The notes below the pieces were generated by a model. That model had not been told where the DNA came from. It was given only the letters and a program-made list of their open reading frames with translations, and did no database searches. DNA of 64,000 bases, from NCBI RefSeq assembly GCF_900104175.1, contig NZ_FNIX01000010.1, positions 164,181 to 228,180 on the forward strand, written 5' to 3'. Shown here piece after piece: positions 18,400 through 27,947 of this stretch. The position numbers were made by a program, and so were the translations under genes. The first letter of the stretch is position 1, and the number at the start of each line of letters is the position of its first letter. The DNA is from Lentzea jiangxiensis. GTDB taxonomy: Bacteria; Actinomycetota; Actinomycetes; Mycobacteriales; Pseudonocardiaceae.

Positions 18400-19560
18400 T
18401 CAGGCGAACCGCAGCGCGTCCGGCCCCAGCTCGGCCGGACTCCGGTGGCCGGAAAGCCCGAGCGTCAGGTCGAAGTCCGCGAGCAGGCTCCGCAGCACGT
18501 GCTTGACGCCGACCTGGCCACCGTGCGCGAGCCCGTACGCGAAGGGCCGCCCGACCATCACGGCCTTCGCCCCGAGCGCGAGCGCCTTCACGACGTCCGC
18601 ACCGGTGCGGATCCCGGAGTCGAAGAGCACGTCGACCTGCTCCCCCACCGCCTCGACGATCGCCGGCAACGCGTCCAGCGACCCGACCGCCCCGTCGACC
18701 TGGCGCCCGCCGTGGTTCGACACGACGACACCGTCCATTCCGGACTCGACAGCCCGGCGGGCGTCGTCGGGGTGCTGGATTCCCTTGAGGACGATCGGCC
18801 CGTCCCAGTGCTCGCGCAGGAACGACAGCTGGTCCCACGACTTGTCGGTGCCGGTGAACATGCCCACCCACCGCAGGATCGCCATCGGCAGGTCCTCCTC
18901 CGGCGACTTCTGCAGCCCGGCGCGGAAGGCGGGGTCGCTGAACGGGATCGCCGTGCCCACCCCGCGCAGGAACGGCAGGTAGGCCTGGTCGAGGTCGTGC
19001 GGCCGCCACGCCAGCGTCCACGTGTCGAGCGTGACGACGAGCGCCGTGTACCCGGCCTTCTTCGCCCGCTCCAGCAGCGACGCGCACACCTCGGGGTCGT
19101 TCGGCCAGTACAGCTGGTACCAGCGCGGCCCGTCACCCGACGCCTCGGCGACCTCCTCGATGGTGTGCGACGACGCCGTGGACAGCACCATCGGCACCCC
19201 GAGCTCCGCCGCGGCCCGCGCGGTCGCCAGTTCGCCGTCCGGGTGCAGGATCGACTGCACGCCAACGGGTGCGAGCATCACCGGTGCCGGCAGCTCGGTG
19301 CCGAGGACGCTCACGCCGAGATGCCGCTCGGTCGCGTTCGTGAGCATCCGCGGCACGATCCGCACGCGCTCGAACGCGTCGCGGTTCGCCCGCACGGTGG
19401 CACCCGACCCGGCGCCTCCCGCCACGTACCAGAACGGCCCCGGCCCGAGCCTCTCGCGCGCGGACTGCTCCAGCGCGTCCGGGTCGGTGGTGAACGGCGG
19501 CACGGCGCCGCCGAGCCCCTGCAGGTAGATCTCGTTCTGGTACGCGGCGAAGGAGGTCAT
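18400..19560 (-). CDS. FMN-dependent alpha-hydroxy-acid oxidase, lactate 2-monooxygenase type
   Basis: 386 aa. Oxidises L-2-hydroxy acids such as lactate with FMN and O2. TIM-barrel family motifs: MLAPVGVQSILHPDGE (FMN phosphate region), STASSHTIEEVAE, GPIVLKGIQHPDDA with the FMN-contacting Lys, VVVSNHGGRQVDG with the catalytic His and Arg, and LFDSGIRTGADVVKALALGAKAVMVGRP. The N-terminal YQNEIYLQGLGGAVPPFTTDPD is characteristic of lactate 2-monooxygenases rather than plain glycolate oxidases. No operon partner. Confidence 0.88.
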   Translation of the reverse strand: MTSFAAYQNEIYLQGLGGAVPPFTTDPDALEQSARERLGPGPFWYVAGGAGSGATVRANRDAFERVRIVPRMLTNATERHLGVSVLGTELPAPVMLAPVGVQSILHPDGELATARAAAELGVPMVLSTASSHTIEEVAEASGDGPRWYQLYWPNDPEVCASLLERAKKAGYTALVVTLDTWTLAWRPHDLDQAYLPFLRGVGTAIPFSDPAFRAGLQKSPEEDLPMAILRWVGMFTGTDKSWDQLSFLREHWDGPIVLKGIQHPDDARRAVESGMDGVVVSNHGGRQVDGAVGSLDALPAIVEAVGEQVDVLFDSGIRTGADVVKALALGAKAVMVGRPFAYGLAHGGQVGVKHVLRSLLADFDLTLGLSGHRSPAELGPDALRFA

Positions 19561-19594
19561 GCGGCCTACTCTGCTACGAAGCGAGCCGCGCCAG

Positions 19595-21745
19595 CTAGGC
19601 CCGCGCCGCCGCGCTCTTCTTCGGAACCGCTCGACGTGGCCAGCGCGACTCCAGCCAGATGGCGATCGGCGCCGCGGTGACCACTGTGGACGCCGTGCCC
19701 GCCAGCAGACCGATCAGCAACGCCGTCGCGAAGTCGGCCAGCGAGCCGTCTCCCAGCACGAGCAGGGCGGCGAGCACGAACAGCACGCCGATGCCGGTGT
19801 TCACGGTGCGGGGCACGGTCTGCACCACCGCGTCGGACACCACGTCCGGGTACGGGCTCTTGAACCGGGATCCGCGCAGCTCGCGCAGGCGGTCGAAGAC
19901 GACCACGGAGTCGTTGACGGAGTAGCCGATCACGGTCAGCAGGGCCGCGAGGAACACGCCGTCGGCGGTCTTGCCCATCCACGCGAACAGTCCCACCAGC
20001 ACCAGGACGTCGCTGATCAGGGCGGCGACCGTGGCGAGACCGAGGCGCCAGTCGAAGCGGACGGCCAGGTAGCCGAGCTGGGCGGCGACGGCGATGGCGA
20101 GGCCGATGACGGCGTTGCGGCGCAGCTCGGAGGAGAGCGACGGGCCGATCAGCTCGTTGCTCGACTGGCGGGCGCCGCCGTCGACCGCGGACGACACGAC
20201 CTGGCCGATGCGGGTGGACGTCGCGTCGTCGATCGGGCCGGTGCGCAGCGAGACCTCGTTGCCCGAGGACGAGACGACCACGTCGCCGAAGCCCGCGTCG
20301 GCCAGGGCGCCGCGCACGCGACCGGCGTCCACGGCGCCGCCCGCGGTGAAGTCGAGCATGCGGCCGCCGGTGAACTCGACGCCCAGGTTGAGGCCTCGCA
20401 CGAGCAGGCCGGCGAACGTCACGAGCACCAGGACGCCGGCGCTGAGGAGCCACCGGGACGGGCGGCGGTACAGCACGACGGACAGGCGCTGGCGGACCCA
20501 GCCGAGCGTGTGCAGGCCGCTCAGGCGGGGGCGCTTGGCGACGAAACGGGTGCCGAGCGCCCACACCACGAGCACGCGTGAGAGCACCAGGGCGCTGAAC
20601 ATCGAGGCCAGCACACCGATGGTCAGCGTGACACCGAAGCCCCGGACGGGTCCCGTGGCCAGCCAGAACAGCAGACCCGCTGCCAGCAGCGTGGTCACGT
20701 TCGAGTCGGCGATGGCGCTCAGGGCGCCGCTGAAGCCCTTCTCCGACGCGCGCCGGAGGTTGGGTTTGCGCGAGTACTCCTCGCGCGCCCGTTCGAAGAT
20801 CAGGACGTTCGCGTCGACCGCCATGCCGATCGCCAGCACGAAGCCGGCCAGGCCCGGCAGGGTCAAGGTCGCCCCCACCGCCAGCAGTCCGGCGTAGGCC
20901 ACGCCCGCGTAGCCGACCAGGGCGACGACAGCCAGGAAGCCCGCGAGGCGGTAGGCGAACATCAGGAACAGCGAGGTCAGGGCGATGCCGATGATCGCGG
21001 CCTGGGCGCTGGCCTCGATGGCCTCGGCGCCGAGGGTCGCGCCGACGGTGCGCTGCTCGATCACCTCGACGGGCACGGGCAGCGCGCCGGAACGGATGAC
21101 CAGCGCCAGTTCCTTCGCCTCGGGCTGGGAGAACCGGCCGGTGATCGTCGTGGCGCCGCCCGCCTGACCGCCGCCGCACGGGGTGTCGAGGCTGACCTCG
21201 GGCGACGAGATCGGCTTGCCGTCGAGCACGAACGCGATCTGGCGGCCGGGGGCGCCGGACGGCTCGCAGGCCGCCTCGCCGGTGACCTTCTGCCACTTGC
21301 CGGGGGCGTCGCCCTGGAACTGGATGTTGACGACGAAGCCCGCGCCCTGCGAGTTGCGCACGGACTGGGCGTCCGAGATGCCCTCGCCGGTCATGACGGT
21401 CTCGCCGTTGCGCTGCACGGTGAGCTGGGCGGTGCGGCCGAGGACCTTCACGGCCTCCTCGGGGTCCTGGACGCCGGGGAGCTCCACGACGATGCGGTTC
21501 TCGCCGGAGCGGGCGATCACCGGTTCGGCGACGCCGAGCGCGTCGACGCGGCGGCGCAGGACCTCGAGGGAGCGGTCGGCGGCGTCGGAGTCGCCCTTGG
21601 CCTCGAGGACGATCTGGGTGCCACCGCGCAGGTCGAGGCCCAGGCGGGGATCGGTGGTGAGCAGCAGGAAAGCGGAGGCGACGAGGACCCCGAGCGCTAT
21701 GAGACCGCGCACGAGAAGACCCCGCCGCGCGTTGTCGCGCGACAT
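19595..21745 (-). CDS. secDF: protein translocase SecDF, fused form
   Basis: 716 aa. One chain carries both halves of the SecYEG accessory pump that pulls secreted proteins across the membrane using the proton gradient. SecD half: first helix residues 13-30, DPRLGLDLRGGTQIVLEAKG, a shortened periplasmic P1 region and five helices (about 240-410, with AIGMAVDANVLIFERAREE). SecF half: helix at about 430, GVEFTGGRMLDF, and helices about 545-700 with GYSVNDSVVVFDRLRE. Most actinomycetes have separate secD and secF near yajC, so this fused copy is probably an additional set. Confidence 0.93.
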   Translation of the reverse strand: MSRDNARRGLLVRGLIALGVLVASAFLLLTTDPRLGLDLRGGTQIVLEAKGDSDAADRSLEVLRRRVDALGVAEPVIARSGENRIVVELPGVQDPEEAVKVLGRTAQLTVQRNGETVMTGEGISDAQSVRNSQGAGFVVNIQFQGDAPGKWQKVTGEAACEPSGAPGRQIAFVLDGKPISSPEVSLDTPCGGGQAGGATTITGRFSQPEAKELALVIRSGALPVPVEVIEQRTVGATLGAEAIEASAQAAIIGIALTSLFLMFAYRLAGFLAVVALVGYAGVAYAGLLAVGATLTLPGLAGFVLAIGMAVDANVLIFERAREEYSRKPNLRRASEKGFSGALSAIADSNVTTLLAAGLLFWLATGPVRGFGVTLTIGVLASMFSALVLSRVLVVWALGTRFVAKRPRLSGLHTLGWVRQRLSVVLYRRPSRWLLSAGVLVLVTFAGLLVRGLNLGVEFTGGRMLDFTAGGAVDAGRVRGALADAGFGDVVVSSSGNEVSLRTGPIDDATSTRIGQVVSSAVDGGARQSSNELIGPSLSSELRRNAVIGLAIAVAAQLGYLAVRFDWRLGLATVAALISDVLVLVGLFAWMGKTADGVFLAALLTVIGYSVNDSVVVFDRLRELRGSRFKSPYPDVVSDAVVQTVPRTVNTGIGVLFVLAALLVLGDGSLADFATALLIGLLAGTASTVVTAAPIAIWLESRWPRRAVPKKSAAARA

Positions 21746-21788
21746 GGGTGGGTGGACCTTCCGGAAGAAGTTGCTGGGGAACGAGCTC

Positions 21789-22112
21789 TCAGCGACCGGA
21801 AGGCGGGGAACGGTCCCGCTGCGGGGTCCAGCGGATGCCCTCGGGCGTGCGGTGCACGCGGCGGGCGAAGGAGACGACGAACCGCATCGGCAGCGCGGGC
21901 CTGGTGACCGGCGGCACGTCCATCGGCAGCTGGGCCTGCGGCACCTGGGCGGCCTGGACGTTGTGCGGCTTGGGCGTGGTGACGGGGAGGTTCGCGAACT
22001 CGTGGCCGTGCCGGACGACGGATCCGGCGGCGGCCGGCTCGGCGGGCGCGGCGACGACGAACAGCTGTCCGAGGAACAGCATGAACGCGAGAGCGACCGC
22101 GTTGCGACGCAT
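21789..22112 (-). CDS. small secreted hypothetical protein
   Basis: 107 aa. Signal peptide about residues 1-29 (RRNAVALAFMLFLGQLFVVAAP, AAAG). The mature part is Pro-rich and ends basic (FARRVHRTPEGIRW, then TPQRDRSPPSGR). The ATG overlaps the upstream stop as TGATG, so it is coupled to the TPR gene. No family recognised. It lies 43 nt before secDF on the same strand, so the three may form one transcript. Confidence 0.6.
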   Translation of the reverse strand: MRRNAVALAFMLFLGQLFVVAAPAEPAAAGSVVRHGHEFANLPVTTPKPHNVQAAQVPQAQLPMDVPPVTRPALPMRFVVSFARRVHRTPEGIRWTPQRDRSPPSGR

Positions 22113-23062
22113 CACCGCTTCCTGCCTCCACCGACGTAGACGAGCGCTCCCGCCACGACAGCGCACAACCAGGAAAGCACAAGTGGCTGCATCGTGGTGG
22201 CGCCGAACAGCAGCGCGACGGTCCACGCGGTCAGGACCAGCGTCGAGGCACCGAGCAGCGACACCGTCACGGCGAGCTTGCGCAGGCTGAACAGCAGCGA
22301 GAACGGGCGCAGCCGCAACGCCACGACGAGGCAGCACAGGACGATCGCGCCGGTGAAGAACCCGAGGTAGGGCGTGGGCCGGGGCATGCCGGCGATCAGC
22401 GCGAGCACACCGCCGCCGATCAGCAGCAACGACAGCGTGCGCAGCGCGCGCCACACCTGCACCTTGTTCAACCGCACCGGCGCGGGCCTGGCACCGCGGC
22501 GCCGTTGCACGGTCGCGAGGTTGGCCTTCGAGTCGGCGTCGGACGGGTCGAGCTTGATCGCCGTCCGGTACGCGTGCTCGGCGGTGCCCCAGTCGCGCAG
22601 CCGCAGGGCCGCGTCACCGAGCACCTGGAACGCCCGCGGCTCGGTCGAGGCGAGCTGCGAGGCGTGCAGTGCCGAGTCGAACGCCTCGACGGCGCCGTCC
22701 GGGACGTCCGCGAGGACCTCGGCGACCACGACGTAGCAGCGCCAGTCGCCGGGCTTGCGCCGCACGGACTCCCGCGCCGCGACCGCCGCCTCCTGGTGCC
22801 GGCCGAGGTCGCTCAGGGCCAGTGCCGCGAGGCGTTGCGGCCAGGCGGGCTCGCCGTCGAGGACCATCGCGCGCTTGGCCGAGTCGAGGGCCTGGTCCGC
22901 CTCACCGAGGTCGAGGTGGGCCGCCGCGAGCCGGCACCACGCCTCGGCGTGCCGTGGGTTCGCCGCCACGAGGGGCCGCAACAGGTCGATCGCCTGCCGC
23001 GGCTTCCCCGAGGCGGTGAGCTCCGCGGCACGCAGGAGCACCGCTGTCATCGGCTCGGACAC
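22112..23062 (-). CDS. TPR-containing membrane protein
   Basis: 316 aa. Residues 5-185 hold TPR-like helical repeats (HAEAWCRLAAAHLDLGEADQALDSAKRA, GDAALRLRDWGTAEHAYRTAIKLDPSDADSKANLA). After a basic linker, residues 208-310 form four predicted membrane helices. The cytoplasmic TPR part probably binds a partner at the membrane. Translationally coupled to the small secreted protein downstream and close to secDF, which hints at a link with protein export (inference). Confidence 0.7.
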   Translation of the reverse strand: MSEPMTAVLLRAAELTASGKPRQAIDLLRPLVAANPRHAEAWCRLAAAHLDLGEADQALDSAKRAMVLDGEPAWPQRLAALALSDLGRHQEAAVAARESVRRKPGDWRCYVVVAEVLADVPDGAVEAFDSALHASQLASTEPRAFQVLGDAALRLRDWGTAEHAYRTAIKLDPSDADSKANLATVQRRRGARPAPVRLNKVQVWRALRTLSLLLIGGGVLALIAGMPRPTPYLGFFTGAIVLCCLVVALRLRPFSLLFSLRKLAVTVSLLGASTLVLTAWTVALLFGATTMQPLVLSWLCAVVAGALVYVGGGRKR

Positions 23063-23107
23063 GCCGCACAGTGTGGCAAAGCGTCGCGGACCCTCGAACG
23101 GGTGACC

Positions 23108-24619
<1,512 letters not shown>

Positions 24620-24713
24620 CTATACGTTGAAGTGGGACGGGGAGCGGTGCTTGCTGTCCCGCGTCGTTCTCCGGGTCGTTCTCAGGAACGGTCGCGGCCG
24701 CGGCCCGCGAACG

Positions 24714-25100
24714 TCAGGACAGTTCCCCGATGTCGCGCAGGTGGTCGAACACCATCCGCGTGACCGGCGAGACCCGGCCGGAGTCGGCGGTGCTGAACCA
24801 CGCCAGCTCGGCGATCTCGCTCGCCGGCGCCGGCTGTCCGCTGAAGGTCGCCGAGTAGCAGGTCATCCGCACGGTCTCCCCCTCGGCACGCCCGTGCGCC
24901 TGAGCCTCGAACACCCCGAGCGGCACGGCGTCGGAGATGTCGACCGACAGCTCCTCGCGGACCTCGCGCACGAGCGCCTCGACGTCGGACTCCCCCGGCT
25001 CGCGCTTGCCGCCGGGCACGTAGAACGTGTCCTTGCCGTGCGAGCGGACGACCAGCACGCGCCCGTCCACGACGTGGACCCAGGCCACCTTGTCGATCAC
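24714..25100 (-). CDS. NUDIX hydrolase
   Basis: 128 aa. Complete Nudix box with catalytic REVREEL: GGKREPGESDVEALVREV and following EELSVDI (about residues 31-56). Hydrolyses nucleoside diphosphates linked to another moiety; the substrate is not predictable here. The 10-nt gap to the azoreductase gene upstream suggests one transcript, perhaps an oxidative-stress or detoxification pair. Confidence 0.9.
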   Translation of the reverse strand: MIDKVAWVHVVDGRVLVVRSHGKDTFYVPGGKREPGESDVEALVREVREELSVDISDAVPLGVFEAQAHGRAEGETVRMTCYSATFSGQPAPASEIAELAWFSTADSGRVSPVTRMVFDHLRDIGELS

Positions 25101-25110
25101 GCGACCGACC

Positions 25111-25692
25111 CTAGGCCGTGGCGAGCTCCTTGACCACGCGGTGCGCGTCGGCCAGCGACTCGACGGCCAGCTCCCGGAACTGGTGCATCTGCGGCACGAC
25201 GTCCGCCAGGGTCAGCTCGGCGTGCACGAACTCCAGGTTGTGGTCCAGGCCGACCATCGACAGCACCGCGCGCAGGTACGGCTCCTGGAAGTCGAACCCC
25301 TCCCGCGGCGTGCCCGGCTTGTACGAGCCACCGCGTGCCGTCACGACGACGACGCGCTTGCCGCCCCAGGCGAAGGTGCCGTCCTCCCGGGCGAAGTGCT
25401 CGGAGGTCGCGACCTGGTCGATCCAGGCCTTCAGGGTCGACGGGATCGAGAAGTTGTACATGGGCGCGCCGATGAGGATCACGTCGGCGGCGTCGACCTC
25501 GGCGATCAGGTCGGCGGCGATGCCCTGGTCGGTGCCGTCCTTGTGCGGGACCGGCGTCGCGTGCAGGTCCCGGTAGGCGTACCCGCCGCCGGGGTTCGCG
25601 GCGCGCCAGTTCTCGGCGAACGCGCTGGAGACCTCGCGGGTCACGGACCCCTCGTACCGGATGCTCGTGTCGATGTGCAGCAGATTGGTCAT
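25111..25692 (-). CDS. azoR: FMN-dependent NADH-azoreductase / quinone reductase
   Basis: 193 aa, flavodoxin-like fold. HIDTSIRYEGSVTREVSSAF (phosphate loop for FMN), PMYNFSIPSTLKAWIDQV (FMN isoalloxazine contacts) and VTARGGSY are typical of AzoR. Reduces quinones and azo compounds by two electrons using NADH. It is divergent from a MarR gene across an 82-nt region with repeated AGAAC half-sites, so it is very probably the MarR target. Confidence 0.92.
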   Translation of the reverse strand: MTNLLHIDTSIRYEGSVTREVSSAFAENWRAANPGGGYAYRDLHATPVPHKDGTDQGIAADLIAEVDAADVILIGAPMYNFSIPSTLKAWIDQVATSEHFAREDGTFAWGGKRVVVVTARGGSYKPGTPREGFDFQEPYLRAVLSMVGLDHNLEFVHAELTLADVVPQMHQFRELAVESLADAHRVVKELATA

Positions 25693-25696
25693 GCCC

Positions 25697-25746
25697 AGAA
25701 CATACGATCAGAGAACTTCCCAGTCAAGACGTTCTTAATCGAGAAC
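25697..25746. promoter_or_regulatory. AGAAC/GTTCT repeats, candidate MarR operator
   Basis: GTTCT (25731-25735) and AGAAC (25742-25746) form an inverted repeat with a 6-nt spacer. Two more AGAAC copies lie at 25697-25701 and 25712-25716. All are between the divergent azoR and marR starts, the usual place for a MarR autoregulatory site. Confidence 0.6.
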
Positions 25747-25774
25747 ATCTCTTCCGGGATGTAGGATGGGACAC

Positions 25775-26248
25775 ATGGAGGAGCAGCCGGAACTCGTCGA
25801 AGCCTGCTTGGAGAAGTGGGACTTCAACTGGTTGCTGCACCGCGCCACCCAGCGCGTCGGGGCCGCGTACGCCGAGGAGATCGCGAAGTTCGGGGTGTCG
25901 TTGCGCGGTCAGCTGGTGCTGCAGGCGCTCGCCAGCGACGAGGTCCAGCGCACGCAGCTCAAGCTCGGCGCGATGCTCGGCCTCGACAAGACCACGCTGA
26001 CGAGCGAGCTCGACAAGCTGGAGCGGGCGGGGCTCGTGATGCGCGTGCCCGACCCGAACGACCGGCGTGTGCGCACACCGGTGATCACCGACCGGGGCCG
26101 CGAGTTGCAGAAGGAGGCGGGCGACGCGCTCGCCGAGGTCGAGCGCGCCTTCCGCTCCCGCTTCACGCACGAGGAGATGGCGATCATCCGCAGGGCACTG
26201 CAGGACCTCTCCCGGGGTGAGGGTCCGATGCACGGCTCCTGCATCTGA
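25775..26248 (+). CDS. MarR-family transcriptional regulator
   Basis: 157 aa from ATG 25775, chosen because GGATGGGA lies about 5 nt upstream (ATG 25766 is 9 nt earlier in frame). Winged helix-turn-helix at about residues 55-115: LGAMLGLDKTTLTSELDKLERAGLVMRVPDPNDRRVRTPVITDRGRE, the canonical MarR recognition helix and wing. It probably represses itself and the divergent azoreductase until a quinone-like ligand or oxidant releases it, as in other MarR/azoR pairs. Confidence 0.92.
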   Translation: MEEQPELVEACLEKWDFNWLLHRATQRVGAAYAEEIAKFGVSLRGQLVLQALASDEVQRTQLKLGAMLGLDKTTLTSELDKLERAGLVMRVPDPNDRRVRTPVITDRGRELQKEAGDALAEVERAFRSRFTHEEMAIIRRALQDLSRGEGPMHGSCI

Positions 26249-26575
26249 GGCTCAGGGTCCAGGGCGCTTCCTGCGGATCTTGCAGGTGCGTCATTCGACC
26301 GCCCACGCCGGCGGCGCGGTGCTCACCTGGCCGGCGGCGACAGGATTGACGTACCTCGCGGTCGCCGAGGATGAGCAGCAGGTGCCCTGGCGCGGATGGC
26401 TTGCCGGTGCGCTCAGCCACCCGGGTCGCGTACCGCCCGGCCACCCCGTACGCATTGACAACAACGGCGGCCAGAATGACGACAACGGTCCGCGTCAGAG
26501 CCTGTAGCTTGACTGAGCGACCTGCGACAGGTAGTTCCAGGCCGAACCGGCCACTCCCCCGGAAGAAGGCTTCTC
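26249..26575. other. 327-nt gap without a convincing gene
   Basis: The region between marR and the monooxygenase gene has no strong ORF. A minus-strand frame near 26500-26290 reads like a membrane anchor followed by a polar stretch (VVVILAAVVVNAYG, then GRYATRVAERTG), but lacks a good start and a typical end. It may be a gene remnant. The promoter for the downstream pair must lie near its right end. Confidence 0.35.
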
Positions 26576-26869
26576 ATGGCACATACCGCTCTGCTGAAAG
26601 TCACGGCCAAGCCCGGCCGCGCGTCAGACGTCATCGATTTCTACCGGGCCACGCTGGCTGCCACGCGCTCCCGTCCAGGACTCATCGGCCTTCGCGTGGT
26701 GCGCGAGGCGGAAAAACCCGACAACTTCATGCTGATCGAGCAGTGGGATTCACGAGAGGATCAGGCCGCTTACGCCGCCTGGCGCGCCACCACACCGGAA
26801 ATCAGCGAGGCCTTCAGCGAGATGATCGAATCGTTCTCGCTGGAGTGGTGGGACGAGATCAACGCCTGA
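26576..26869 (+). CDS. antibiotic biosynthesis monooxygenase (ABM) domain protein
   Basis: 97 aa, a single dimeric ferredoxin-like ABM domain. LLKVTAKPGRASDVIDFYR opens the first strand and helix, GLRVVREAEKPDNFMLIEQWDSREDQAAY is the strand-strand-helix centre with the conserved Glu-Gln-Trp. Cofactor-free monooxygenases and quinone-modifying YgiN-like enzymes share this fold. It is 12 nt upstream of an AraC gene with which it probably forms a unit. Base composition is lower in GC than the surroundings. Confidence 0.85.
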   Translation: MAHTALLKVTAKPGRASDVIDFYRATLAATRSRPGLIGLRVVREAEKPDNFMLIEQWDSREDQAAYAAWRATTPEISEAFSEMIESFSLEWWDEINA

Positions 26870-26881
26870 CACCGGAGAGTC

Positions 26882-27784
26882 ATGACCGGCGAAGACATTT
26901 TTTCCGGCGTAATGAGCGCATTACGCGCTAGTTGCATCCTCGCCGGTCATCGATCCGGTTCGGGCGATTGGTTGATCCAATCGCCACCGCCCGGCAGGGT
27001 CAAGATCCTGGCGGTGACGCGAGGGCAGATCAAGTTCCGCCTCGGCAACGAGCCGGAGTGGCTCGAAGCAGCAGCCGGTGAAGCACTTGTCCTGGATGGC
27101 CGGTCTCCGTTCGTGTTCGGCACGAAGCTCGACATGGCACCCACTCAGGCCGTCCTCGGCGAGCAGGACATCTCGCCCTCACCTGACGATGAGACCGTGT
27201 GCGTCACCGCGCACATCGATCTGAGAGGCGGGGGTGATCTGTTTCTGCAGCAGGCCGTGCCGGCTGTCACCCATGTTTCCGCTGAATCAAACGCCGGTCC
27301 GGCAATCGGATGGCTCCTTCGGCAGCTGGACGTTGAGATGAAGCACCGGCTGCCCGGATCCCACCGCGCCTCCGAACACATTTTGGAGATTCTCTTCATA
27401 CACGTCATGCGCGAATGGCTGTCGGCCGGCTTGACACTTCCCGCCGGCTGGATCCACCTCTTCGCGGATCCGGTGCTCAGCCCTGCCGTGAGACTGATCC
27501 ATCACGAGCGGAAGTTCGCCCTGTCGGTCGGGGAACTGGCGCGCGCTTGCGGGCTTTCACGGACGGTCTTCATCGAAAAGTTCCGCGAAAGCGCAGGGAT
27601 TCCTCCGGCCTCGTACGTTTTGCAGTGGAAGATGCAGCTGGCGCTCAGCCTCTTGGAGACCACGGAGATGTCGGTCGATCAGATTGCGCGACATCTCGAA
27701 TATTCTTCATCGAGCGCGTTCAACGTCGCGTTCAAGCGCTCGACGGGGAGATCGCCCGGAAGTCTCAGGAAGGCAGGGCGTTGA
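26882..27784 (+). CDS. AraC-family transcriptional regulator with cupin sensor
   Basis: 300 aa. N-terminal AraC-type cupin (about residues 15-170: RVKILAVTRGQIKFRLG, GEALVLDGRSPFVFG). C-terminal AraC helix-turn-helix pair (about 205-300: LSVGELARACGLSRTVFIEKFRESAG and MSVDQIARHLEYSSSSAFNVAFKRSTGRSP). The first codons are AT-rich for this genome (GACATTTTTTCC, GCATTACGC) and codon use remains less GC3-biased, as in the ABM gene, suggesting acquisition. It probably controls the ABM gene. Confidence 0.9.
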   Translation: MTGEDIFSGVMSALRASCILAGHRSGSGDWLIQSPPPGRVKILAVTRGQIKFRLGNEPEWLEAAAGEALVLDGRSPFVFGTKLDMAPTQAVLGEQDISPSPDDETVCVTAHIDLRGGGDLFLQQAVPAVTHVSAESNAGPAIGWLLRQLDVEMKHRLPGSHRASEHILEILFIHVMREWLSAGLTLPAGWIHLFADPVLSPAVRLIHHERKFALSVGELARACGLSRTVFIEKFRESAGIPPASYVLQWKMQLALSLLETTEMSVDQIARHLEYSSSSAFNVAFKRSTGRSPGSLRKAGR

Positions 27785-27947
27785 AGCGGGAAAGGATCGA
27801 CTGCGAGCAATCGTCGTCATGCCGTCACCGCTCAGTGGTGGACGTCCGGACGCGTCCTGGTGCCCGCCGGGACATGGGGTCGATGCCGGTGCGGCGCAGG
27901 ACCGAGCTCGCTCGGGCGGCGACTTGCCGGGAGGGGGTGTGCGGCAG

